The notes under the pieces: model-generated
Told to the model about the DNA's origin: nothing
Database searches by the model: none
The model's input: the letters and a program-made list of their open reading frames with translations, nothing else
Source: Stenomitos rutilans HA7619-LM2
GTDB taxonomy: Bacteria > Cyanobacteriota > Cyanobacteriia > Leptolyngbyales > Leptolyngbyaceae
Reading direction: 5' to 3'
DNA length: 64,000 nucleotides
Assembly (NCBI GenBank): GCA_019358945.1
Contig: JAHHIE010000004.1
Span: forward strand, 62,001 to 126,000
Made by a program: the position numbers and the translations under genes
In this document: one piece after another, positions 20,589 to 28,894 of the stretch
Layout of the letters: each line of letters begins with the position of its first letter
Numbering within the stretch: position 1 is the stretch's first letter

Positions 20589-20619
20589 ACTATGCACTCT
20601 GACGTAGCGTTAGAGTCAA
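20589..20619 (-). promoter_or_regulatory. MerR-type promoter of the minus-strand group
   Basis: On the minus strand TTGACT (20619-20614) and CATAGT (20594-20589) are separated by exactly 19 bases. That long spacer is the hallmark of promoters bent and activated by MerR-family proteins. The spacer holds the dyad CTCTGACG-TAG-CGTTAGAG (20597-20615 on the plus strand), with 7 of 8 positions symmetric. Confidence 0.65.
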
Positions 20620-20654
20620 CCCAATCAGCGTTGGCCTTTTTTGCCTCCAACCCA

Positions 20655-20685
20655 TTGACACTCACGTGGCGTTAGGGTTTATGGT
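20655..20685 (+). promoter_or_regulatory. MerR-type promoter of the regulator gene
   Basis: TTGACA (20655-20660) and TATGGT (20680-20685) are separated by 19 bases. The spacer region contains CACTCACG-TGG-CGTTAGGG (20659-20677), which resembles the dyad in the divergent promoter and shares the CGTTAG half-site. This suggests autoregulation plus control of the divergent genes by the same protein. Confidence 0.65.
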
Positions 20686-20742
20686 CTAAAGCACACGTGC
20701 CATAAACAGTGCGTTTCGTTTTTTGATTACAGGAGCTTGCTC

Positions 20743-21618
20743 ATGCTCAGAATTGGCGATTTTTCACGACTGGCCCAGGTATCGGTGCGAACCTTGCGGT
20801 ACTACGAAGAAATGGCTTTGTTTCAGCCGCTCAAGGTCGATCGCTTTACAGACTACCGCTACTACTCGGTCGATCAATTGCCGCGTCTCAATCGCATTCT
20901 GGCGCTCAAGGATTTAGGCTTCTCACTCACTCAAATTAAAGATCTGGTAGATAAAGATCTCACCGTTGTGGAATTGCGGGCCATGCTGACACTGAGACAG
21001 GCCGAGATTGAGCAACAGGTTCAGGCAGGGTTGACGAAACTAACCCAGGTTGAGGCACGGCTCAGGCAAATTGAGCGTGAAGGTAAATTAGCCGATTACG
21101 AGGTTGTGTTGAAGCGCGTTGAGCCACAGTTTGTTGCAGCGGCTCGCCAAATTCTTCCTGATCTGACCGATATGATTCCCTATCGCAGCCGTATGTATGC
21201 AGATGTGTATACCTGGCTCAAGCAACATCGCCTTAAAGCTGGTGAACCAGAAATGGCAATCTATCATAATGCTGAGTATACGGAACAAGCGATTGATATG
21301 GAAATGGCAGTTGCGATCGATCAAGCCGCCATTCCATCAACGCTCATGGGTGCAAATGAACAAGTCTACTGCCATGAACTGCCTGCGGTACAAACAATGG
21401 CGAGTCTGACGCGTCACGGTAAAATGTGCGAAATCGGGCAAGGGGTGATCGAATTATTTACCTGGATGGGTGAGAATGGATATGCTGCTGATGGCCCTTA
21501 CCGAGAAATCCATTTATTTGGACGCGAGTTTGAACAAGTGGGAGCGGTATGGGATTGCAATCCCAAGGTTGATTTTGATGCGGTTGTCATAGAATTACAA
21601 ATTCCAGTCAAACGTTGA
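20743..21618 (+). CDS. MerR-family regulator with GyrI-like effector domain
   Basis: The start is the ATG at 20743, preceded by AGGAG eight bases upstream. The 291-residue product has a MerR winged-helix domain (LRIGDFSRLAQVSVRTLRYY, then GLF-like DYRYYSVDQL) at about 1-70, a dimerisation helix at about 80-115 and a GyrI/BmrR-like C-terminal domain at about 125-290 that usually binds small lipophilic or cationic compounds. It is BltR/BmrR-like, not a metal sensor: the metal-binding cysteines are absent. The divergent small-protein group and its promoter architecture suggest a drug- or stress-responsive local switch. Confidence 0.9.
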   Translation: MLRIGDFSRLAQVSVRTLRYYEEMALFQPLKVDRFTDYRYYSVDQLPRLNRILALKDLGFSLTQIKDLVDKDLTVVELRAMLTLRQAEIEQQVQAGLTKLTQVEARLRQIEREGKLADYEVVLKRVEPQFVAAARQILPDLTDMIPYRSRMYADVYTWLKQHRLKAGEPEMAIYHNAEYTEQAIDMEMAVAIDQAAIPSTLMGANEQVYCHELPAVQTMASLTRHGKMCEIGQGVIELFTWMGENGYAADGPYREIHLFGREFEQVGAVWDCNPKVDFDAVVIELQIPVKR

Positions 21619-21754
21619 ACAACAGCCAGTGCATAAACCATTCACCGCTCCAGGGTTGCAAAAAACGTGATGGCCGTTCGCCAATCCTGCGATCGCACCT
21701 GTCTCCGCACCCTGTTTCCCGTTAAAATGCCCTATAGGTGAATAGTACTGACGG

Positions 21755-21845
21755 AACGATCCGCCCCCCAACCCCAAAATCTGGGGGAGCCGAACCATAA
21801 AGTCCCCTAGACTTGGGGGATTCAGAGGGCTAACTTTTGCTTATT
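21755..21845. repeat. Palindromic CCCCCAA/TTGGGGG intergenic repeat
   Basis: The stretch carries CCCCCCAACCCC, CTGGGGGAG and CCTAGACTTGGGGGA words that can fold on themselves. Related cores are inside the MITE-like copies at 38115, 38991, 40302 and 51231 and at 62745, but the TGCGTAAG ends are missing here. The rest of 21619-21947 shows no gene. Confidence 0.55.
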
Positions 21846-21947
21846 TCAGCGCCATTTCCCTATGTGTGGCTGGATGCAGTCAATCGACCCTGCGATCGAG
21901 GGCTGTCTTCGCGCTGATGGTGTCCAATAACCCTATGCAGACTTACT

Positions 21948-22859
21948 ATGACCGCTGGCATTCAACACATCATTGAGCCGCACGTTCAGGATTTAGGCGG
22001 GTTTCAAGCCCGTCGCCTGCTTCCCTCAAATGTTTTCACGACGGTTGGACCTTTCATCTTCTTTGATCATCTTGGTCCAGCCGTCTTTCCACCGGGCAAA
22101 GGCGTTGATGTGCGGCCCCATCCTCATATCAACTTAGCAACCGTCACCTATCTGTTTGAAGGCGTGTTATTGCACCGCGACAGCGTGGGCAGCGTGCAGG
22201 AAATTCGGCCTGGTGCAGTGAACTGGATGACGGCTGGACGAGGGATTGTGCACTCCGAGCGCAGTCCTGATGACGATCGCAGCCAAGAAGCCATTCTGCA
22301 TGGCATCCAGACCTGGGTGGCACTTCCCGACGAACATGAAGAAACAGAGCCCTGGTTTCGGCATCACCCAGCCAACACGTTGCCAAGTTGGGAAGAGGAT
22401 GGAGCTTCGTTTACTCTAATTGCTGGTGAAGCGTTTGGTCACACATCTCCTGTGCAGACGTTTTCGCCCATGCTGTATGTGGATGTACAACTGGCTCCTG
22501 AAACGCAATTTACATTGCCTGCTGACTACAAAGAGCAAGCGGTTTACAGCGTCACAGAAGGACTTTACCTCAACGATGCCCCACTAGAGCAGCATCGGCT
22601 CGTCGTTCTCGCCTCTGGTACACCCGTTAAGGTTTCTACTGATCGTGTTTCTGCCGATCGCAGGGCTCGTTGTATCATCGTAGGCGGTGAGCCGCTGGGC
22701 GAACGGCATAAGTGGTGGAATTTTGTCTCCAGCCGCCTTGATCGTATTGAGCAGGCCAAACAAGATTGGCAGAACGGGCGGTTTGAATCAGTCCCTCAGG
22801 AAACAGAGTTCATTCCCTTGCCCCAGGAACCGCCCCGCCCCACAGAACAGCCCATGTAG
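21948..22859 (+). CDS. Pirin-family cupin protein
   Basis: A 303-residue bicupin. The N-terminal pirin domain has the metal site HPHINLATVTYLFEG with a further histidine in GIVHSE, and the C-terminal pirin_C region (about 180-280) is intact. Bacterial pirins are iron-binding; several are quercetin dioxygenases or redox-linked regulators. The start lies downstream of the CCCCCAA repeat. It converges with the type I secretion operon and seems to be a single gene. Confidence 0.92.
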   Translation: MTAGIQHIIEPHVQDLGGFQARRLLPSNVFTTVGPFIFFDHLGPAVFPPGKGVDVRPHPHINLATVTYLFEGVLLHRDSVGSVQEIRPGAVNWMTAGRGIVHSERSPDDDRSQEAILHGIQTWVALPDEHEETEPWFRHHPANTLPSWEEDGASFTLIAGEAFGHTSPVQTFSPMLYVDVQLAPETQFTLPADYKEQAVYSVTEGLYLNDAPLEQHRLVVLASGTPVKVSTDRVSADRRARCIIVGGEPLGERHKWWNFVSSRLDRIEQAKQDWQNGRFESVPQETEFIPLPQEPPRPTEQPM

Positions 22860-22979
22860 CGCGACCCATCACAACGCACCCCATCACAGCGAATCTCATC
22901 GACTGAAAGAAATTCTGTCGTTACAGATTGGCTCAGGACACGCTCGTGGCTTCGGACGCTCGTAGCTTTGGGATGAAAC

Positions 22980-24560
22980 CTAGCGTACCGACTCAAGGCT
23001 ATCAACTTGCTTGGTAAACAACTCGGTTAAGATACTCATCACCGATCGCTTCCGCAGTTTGATATTGGCCTGAATCGACATTCCCGACTGCAACAGAATA
23101 TCTCGTTGCTGCACGGATAAAGATTGACGATCGAGCCGCACCCTGGCAGGGAAGCTGTAAAAGCGGCGGGTTTCCGTTGGGGGAAGTGCATCAGAACCTA
23201 TCCAAACAAGTTCTCCTTTGATGTCGCCAAATTCACTGTAAGGAAAGGAATCGACCCGAACATCAACTTTCATGCCTTGTTGCACAAACCCAATATCTTG
23301 ATTGGTGATAAAGACTTCTGCTGTCAGGGAATCATCTGGAACCACTTTTAGCATGGGTTGGCTAGCTTGAGCGACAAAACCAGGTGATCGTGCCTGAAGA
23401 TCAAAAATGACACCATCCGTGGGAGCCACGAGTTCCTGATACTTTAGAGACACTTGAGCCTGGCTCATATCGCTATCAATCTCAGCCAGACGCTTCTCGT
23501 TCTCCACGATCGCCTTATTTAACTGGTCATCAATCTCGTCAATTTGCTTGTCATTGTCTGCCAAGCGCATCCGTAAATCGCGCTCAGATTGGGCAGAAAT
23601 GGTTTGCTTCTGTTCCTGAGATTGAGCAATGGCAAACTGTAAGCGGGATGTTTCCTGGGCGAGTCGTGCAATTTCGGCTTTGCGTGTGCCCACTTCCTGC
23701 ACTTGCTTGAGATATTGCACCTGGCCGATCGCCCCTGCCACGGCTAGCGGTTCCATGTCATTGAGAATTTTCTGGTTCACTGCCAACACCATCTTGGCAT
23801 CCGTCAACTGAATCTGCGCCTGCTCGCGCTGACGTTCTAATTGATGCGTTTCAAATTGAGCTGCCTGCTGACGTGAAATGAGGTCTGCCCACCCCGCCTG
23901 AACGCGGGCAACTTCATCGGCACTCAACTCCCCACTCTGAATAGAACCGTTGAGCTGTGCCCGGTCAGTGCGGTTTTCGGCAAGCAGAGCAAGACGCTTT
24001 TTCGTCAACGCCGCGATCGAGGGTGGAATCTGAAGCTTGGCAAAGGCCGGGTCGGACAACGGATTGCCTCCAGCCATTTGGAGTTGATAAAAGCGGTTCT
24101 CTTGCATCAAGGCCGCTCGGATTTTGGTGAGTGAAGCGATTTGAGCATTAACCGCCGTAGCATCCAGGCTTAAGAGTCGATCGCCCTTCTTCACCCGTTG
24201 CCCATCTTTCACGTAGACCGCTTTCACAACTCCCGCGATCGGAGCCTGTACCTCTTTCACTGCTCCCTGTGGTTTAAGCTGTCCCTGCGTGGGAATGGCT
24301 TCTTCAAACTGCGCTATGCAAGCCCAAGCAATGACCGCAGCAATACTTCCCATCAAGCCCCACAAAATGGCTTTTGACCAGAGTGGTGATTGCCGCAATG
24401 AGACGGATTGAGTGTACTTGCCATACTCACCAGATGGTTTTGGTGCGACTGGAATCTCATTGGGCAGCGTTGCTGGTAATGCTGCTGCGAATGCGGTTGG
24501 TAGGGATTTAGACCACTGGATGGGTTCAACCCATTCCATGTCGAGCGTTGCTTGTCTCAT
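22980..24560 (-). CDS. HlyD-family membrane fusion protein of a type I secretion system
   Basis: A 526-residue adaptor: cytoplasmic N-terminus, one span at about 67-88, a lipoyl/barrel-sandwich half (QAPIAGVVKAVYVKDGQRVKKGD), a long coiled-coil hairpin (about 130-360) and the second half with the HlyD C-terminal block (GDIKGELVWIGSDALPP). It bridges the inner membrane exporter and an outer membrane TolC channel. The gene starts 4 bases after the stop of the ABC gene, so the two are tightly coupled. No TolC-like gene is in the window. Confidence 0.93.
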   Translation of the reverse strand: MRQATLDMEWVEPIQWSKSLPTAFAAALPATLPNEIPVAPKPSGEYGKYTQSVSLRQSPLWSKAILWGLMGSIAAVIAWACIAQFEEAIPTQGQLKPQGAVKEVQAPIAGVVKAVYVKDGQRVKKGDRLLSLDATAVNAQIASLTKIRAALMQENRFYQLQMAGGNPLSDPAFAKLQIPPSIAALTKKRLALLAENRTDRAQLNGSIQSGELSADEVARVQAGWADLISRQQAAQFETHQLERQREQAQIQLTDAKMVLAVNQKILNDMEPLAVAGAIGQVQYLKQVQEVGTRKAEIARLAQETSRLQFAIAQSQEQKQTISAQSERDLRMRLADNDKQIDEIDDQLNKAIVENEKRLAEIDSDMSQAQVSLKYQELVAPTDGVIFDLQARSPGFVAQASQPMLKVVPDDSLTAEVFITNQDIGFVQQGMKVDVRVDSFPYSEFGDIKGELVWIGSDALPPTETRRFYSFPARVRLDRQSLSVQQRDILLQSGMSIQANIKLRKRSVMSILTELFTKQVDSLESVR

Positions 24561-24564
24561 AGCG

Positions 24565-27558
24565 TTATAACTGGTTTTCCTGTTGTTGATAGAGGCAGTA
24601 GTAGCGTCCCTTGGCAGCGATCAACTCCTCATGGGTTCCCTGTTCAACGATCGCTCCCTGCTCCAGCAGTAGAATGACATCGGCATGTTTAACGGTGCTG
24701 AGACGATGGGTAATAAAAAAGACGGTGCGGCCTCGAAAGGCATCCGTTAGATTCAAACTCACCTGTCGTTCCGATTGATAATCAAGCGCACTGGTTGCTT
24801 CATCCAAAATCAGTAAACGCGGGTTTTGGAGCACGGTACGGGCGATCGCAATCCGTTGCCGTTGCCCTCCAGATAAGCCCGCACCCCGTTCTCCCACGCG
24901 GGTGTTGTAGCCATTGGGCAGCGACATAATGAAGTCGTGAGCCGCCGCCACTTTTGCCGCTGCAATAATGTCTTCTGTCGTCGCTTCAGGATTGGTCAGC
25001 GCAATATTATCTTGCACCGTGCCATCAAAAAGCAGCGTATCCTGCAAGACCATGCCAATTTGCTGTCGCAGCGAGTAAAGTTCCACCTTAGCAATATCGT
25101 AACCATCAATGAGAATGCGTCCAGAATCGACATCGTACAAGCGCGGTAACAGCTTGGTCATGGTGCTTTTGCCAGAACCACTCTGTCCCACAATGCCGAC
25201 AAATTGCCCTGCCTGAAACCGTTGGCTGATATTACTGAGCTGAGGTGGGCTGTTCCGATTGAAGGAAAAGGTGACATTCTCATACGTGACATGCCCTCGC
25301 ATCTCCGGCATGGGGATGTTATGTCGATTTAGAGCATCCGCTTCTGGCGTTGCGTTGAGAATATCACCGAGCCGTTCCAGTGAAAGCGCTGTCTCTTGAA
25401 AGTTTTGCCAAAGTTGCGTCAGACGCAAAAGTGGACTGGTGACATAGCCTGCAATGATGCGAAAGGCAATGAGTTGGCCCAGGGTGAGTTGCCCTTGCAA
25501 CACCAGATAGGCACCCGCCCACAGCACTAACAGACCAGACACCTGATTGAGAAAATTACTCGTTGCACCTGCCGCTGTGGAGGTAATCACGGTTTTGAAG
25601 CCAGCGTCTACATACCGGGCATATTGCTGCTGCCACTGCCAGCGCGATCGCAGTTCAATATTTTGCGCCTTCACCGTTTGAATACCAGATAAAACTTCAA
25701 CCAGAAAGGATTGAGTTTCCGCATTGCGTTCTGCTTTTCCGCGCAATTGACGGCGAATGGTCGGTGAAATGACCAGGGTGAGCACCGTAAACAAGGGCAC
25801 TGTCGCCAATGCCACTAACGTCAGCACCCAACTGTAGAACGCCATAATGCCAATATAGACAACGGAAAAGACCGCATCGAGGACAACCGTTAGAGCGGTG
25901 CCCGTCAGAAATTGACGAATATTTTCCAGTTCATTGGCACGCGTAGAGAGTTCCCCCACTGGGCGACGTTCAAAATAGCGGAGGGGCAAGCGAAGCAAGT
26001 GATCAATAATGACACTCCCCAGTGTGAGATCAATCCGGTTGGTGGTATCTACAAACAGATAGGTTCTCAGGCTGGAAATGAGTCCTTCAAAGGCAGACAG
26101 AATGATGACCAGAATGCCCAGCACATGCAGGGTGCTGACACTGTTTTGCACAATGACTTTATCGATAATAAGTTGAGTGACCAGAGGATTCGCCAGCCCC
26201 AGAATTTGCACAAAGAAGGAGGCGACTAAGACTTGCAGTAAAACGCGGCGATACCGGACGAGAGACGGGAGAAACCAGCGCAGATTGAATGGTTGCTGAG
26301 AAGATTGCATCGCTGGTTTGAGCAGTAACGCCTGTCCTTCTTTGCCCCAGTTCTCGGCAAATTGAGCGGGCGTTTGGCGATAAAGACCCGATTCTGGTAC
26401 CGCCAGGACAAGCTCTTTTTCACTAACGTCATACAGAATGGCAAAACTGTCTTGCCAACGGATGAGTGCGGGCACCGCTAAATGGCTAATGGATTCGACA
26501 GGTACTGCAACAAGCTGAGCATTCAACCCACATAATTCGGCGATCGCACCACACAGTTGCAGCGAGAGTGATTGAGTCCGGTCAAGCTGATTGGTAAGCA
26601 CCCGTTGCACAACTTCGCGTTTAAACGGCAGTTCCCAATAGCGTGAAAGCATTTGGAAGCAAGCGATCGTCGCCTCGATCGGATCTTGCCCCCGCACAAA
26701 GGGATATTTTTTAAACGAACGGCGTTGTGATTTCGCCATCTCCCGCTTAAAGGCGCGATCTGGAGCATAAGGAGGACGGTCATCCTCATCCACTGCCGCA
26801 TTTGTTGGCGGACGGTCAGGCTGGGTGAGCAACCCCTGTAAAGCGGCTTTCTGAATGCCAACCAAACGAGCGGTAGTTGCACCTTCTACGCTCAACTGAG
26901 TTGTCTTTCGATCGCGTTGTAGACCACTGCCCACTGCAAAATCGGCGACGGTACCACTGCTGACAAACCACTCGCGATCGCTGTCCAGATGAGCCAGCGA
27001 CGTCTTGCCAGGAGGCAGTGTACGCACCACCGCATCACGATGCAACCTGTTGACAATTTCCAGTAAATTGTCTGCGCCCGCCGATTGGAGTAACGCTTCG
27101 CTATCGGCTCGCTGGCTCAACGTCTTACCCAACAGTTCAAATACTTCAATCAACGTACATTGATGGTTGAACTCATTGGCAACCGCTGGCTCTCGCTGCA
27201 AGAGCGCTAAAAACTGCTCAGTTGGTAAAGAAATGCAGGTAGCTTCGGTAGAGGCGATCGCAGTTTCGCAGGGGATGTTTCGCAAAACCCCAACCCAACC
27301 GAGAAGGACACCTGGTTGTAACCGCTTAAGGGTGATAGCCTGCTGCGTATTGGGTTCATAGCCAATCAACCGCACTTGCCCTTCATAAAGAATTGAAATC
27401 CGATCTGGTAGCGTCTCGCGTACCAGCATGACCTGCCCCAAACGATAGCGGAGCAGTTGGCAATGGCTCACCAGGTCTGTGAGGGATTGACTTGCTAATA
27501 AACTGAAGGGAAACGTGCCTGCTAAAAATTCTTGAATGCTGGTCTTGGTGTAAGTCAT
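24565..27558 (-). CDS. Type I secretion ABC exporter with cNMP-like and degenerate C39 domains
   Basis: A 997-residue transporter. In order: a cyclic-nucleotide-binding-like domain (about 15-125), a linker with a second cupin-like part, a C39 peptidase-like domain (about 275-410), an exporter membrane domain (about 430-700), and an ATPase with Walker A GQSGSGKST (about 791), signature LSGGQ (about 895), Walker B LLILDEA (about 915) and the THRLST switch histidine. In the C39-like domain the DCGxxC motif reads EATIAC and the active-site His region reads DSFAIL, so both catalytic residues are missing. It should therefore be a HlyB-type (CLD) exporter of uncleaved substrates. The layout resembles HetC, but the position does not prove that role. 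Confidence 0.92.
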   Translation of the reverse strand: MTYTKTSIQEFLAGTFPFSLLASQSLTDLVSHCQLLRYRLGQVMLVRETLPDRISILYEGQVRLIGYEPNTQQAITLKRLQPGVLLGWVGVLRNIPCETAIASTEATCISLPTEQFLALLQREPAVANEFNHQCTLIEVFELLGKTLSQRADSEALLQSAGADNLLEIVNRLHRDAVVRTLPPGKTSLAHLDSDREWFVSSGTVADFAVGSGLQRDRKTTQLSVEGATTARLVGIQKAALQGLLTQPDRPPTNAAVDEDDRPPYAPDRAFKREMAKSQRRSFKKYPFVRGQDPIEATIACFQMLSRYWELPFKREVVQRVLTNQLDRTQSLSLQLCGAIAELCGLNAQLVAVPVESISHLAVPALIRWQDSFAILYDVSEKELVLAVPESGLYRQTPAQFAENWGKEGQALLLKPAMQSSQQPFNLRWFLPSLVRYRRVLLQVLVASFFVQILGLANPLVTQLIIDKVIVQNSVSTLHVLGILVIILSAFEGLISSLRTYLFVDTTNRIDLTLGSVIIDHLLRLPLRYFERRPVGELSTRANELENIRQFLTGTALTVVLDAVFSVVYIGIMAFYSWVLTLVALATVPLFTVLTLVISPTIRRQLRGKAERNAETQSFLVEVLSGIQTVKAQNIELRSRWQWQQQYARYVDAGFKTVITSTAAGATSNFLNQVSGLLVLWAGAYLVLQGQLTLGQLIAFRIIAGYVTSPLLRLTQLWQNFQETALSLERLGDILNATPEADALNRHNIPMPEMRGHVTYENVTFSFNRNSPPQLSNISQRFQAGQFVGIVGQSGSGKSTMTKLLPRLYDVDSGRILIDGYDIAKVELYSLRQQIGMVLQDTLLFDGTVQDNIALTNPEATTEDIIAAAKVAAAHDFIMSLPNGYNTRVGERGAGLSGGQRQRIAIARTVLQNPRLLILDEATSALDYQSERQVSLNLTDAFRGRTVFFITHRLSTVKHADVILLLEQGAIVEQGTHEELIAAKGRYYCLYQQQENQL

Positions 27559-27569
27559 TGGGTGGAAAG

Positions 27570-28322
27570 TCAGTAGGCAGTCGCAGGAGCAGTTGAAGTG
27601 TTGACAGGAGCACTGAGGGTTTGCAGTTGGTTCTCAAGCCATTGATCAAATTGCTCGTTCAATAAACGGTAGCGCATGGATTCATCTAGCTCTGCTGGCA
27701 TAAATTTCTCTAGACGCAAAAGCACAAACCATTGATCGATTTGAGTCGGGGTACGGAGTTGACCGGGTTGGCTCCGCGACAGTATTTTTGCCATTGTCGG
27801 ATGAAGGGCGCTTACGGTAAGGGGGCCAACAACTCCGCCTGTTCGTGATTCGGGACCTTGAGAATGCTCGCGCGCTAACTCACTAAAGGATTGTTCACCC
27901 GCCTGAATGCGAAAGTAAAACTCTTGTGCCGCGCCAGCATCTTGAACGCGTAGGAGGGAGTAGATGACTTTGTCAAACTGCCCCTTGCGATTGAAAAAAT
28001 AAGCTTCGAGCGTCTGTCCCCAAGCCACTTGCTTAAATTTTTCGATTTTTGCATAGCGCGCAACGACCGTTTTCAACTGCTGAGATGTAATACTGTAATG
28101 CGTCATCCACGTCTGCAAACTGGCCTCTGAAGAAATCTGATAGCGTTGACAGAATTGCTGGTAGGCGCTGTTAAGCTCTTCCGGCGTACATTCAATGTCT
28201 GCGATCGCCTGATCAATCAAGACTTCTCGCTTTAATGACGGTAGCAAGAGGTAATTCGACAGCAGAGGCAAAATATCTGAACCTGTGATTGTTTGCTTAC
28301 CAATTTGAAGCTCATTGGTCAT
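27570..28322 (-). CDS. SurA/PpiC-like peptidyl-prolyl isomerase protein
   Basis: A 250-residue protein with an N-terminal SurA-like helical part (about 15-110) and a rotamase/parvulin domain at about 115-215 (FDKVIYSLLRVQDAGAAQEFY, FSELAREHSQGPESRTGG). No signal peptide is visible, which is usual for the version placed before type I secretion genes in cyanobacteria. It lies 11 bases upstream of the ABC gene, and probably helps keep an exported protein unfolded or matures it. Its partner in export is an inference from the operon. Confidence 0.88.
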   Translation of the reverse strand: MTNELQIGKQTITGSDILPLLSNYLLLPSLKREVLIDQAIADIECTPEELNSAYQQFCQRYQISSEASLQTWMTHYSITSQQLKTVVARYAKIEKFKQVAWGQTLEAYFFNRKGQFDKVIYSLLRVQDAGAAQEFYFRIQAGEQSFSELAREHSQGPESRTGGVVGPLTVSALHPTMAKILSRSQPGQLRTPTQIDQWFVLLRLEKFMPAELDESMRYRLLNEQFDQWLENQLQTLSAPVNTSTAPATAY

Positions 28323-28894
28323 GATAGAGCAACACTGACGCTGAGTATGGTGACACTACTGGTTGTACAGCAGCGATTTAAAGACGTTTACTGAAAGCAG
28401 CACATTGACGAATTCATCAGCACAGCACTTGCCGCGTTAAGTCATCCTGTTTAGGTCTGCTTAGAACTTAAAAGCTCAACATTGAAGCGTTGCGATCGCA
28501 CGTCGCTCTAAACGCTAAAAACAACGATCAAATGGGTAGATGGTTTTGTCGGCTTGTGACGTACCGAGTTGAAGCTCTGAATGCTCCAAGCGATCGGTTA
28601 AGGCGGGTAGAATGCAGTGTTGCAACCCTTACTCACACTGGCTTACGACGAGCATGAGCGTATAAATGAGTGGGTAGACTTGGTAAAATACACCTTTCAC
28701 TATAACAACGGATCACTGTGAATATTTTGTGAATGTAAGGCGATCGCCGCAGAACTTATGGCTTCTTTACTTTATGGCGGTTTCCAATCTGGTAAATCAA
28801 GGTCTTGTAAAGACGGGTATGAGGTATCCGGTGTGGTGCATGCACATGAAATCGGCTGAAGCGGTTGCATCAATTGCGTTGCTTGCCCAAACCT
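28323..28894. other. Intergenic region upstream of the secretion operon
   Basis: 570 bases with no open frame of interest. It should carry the operon promoter near 28330-28500 and the 3' end of the histidine kinase gene. No tRNA or repeat family member was recognised. Confidence 0.35.

Noticed and set aside
24565-27558. Naming the ABC exporter hetC because hetR is in the same window
   Set aside because: Domain layout is similar, but several cyanobacterial secretion exporters share it and it lies with PpiC and HlyD genes, so function as HetC is unsupported.
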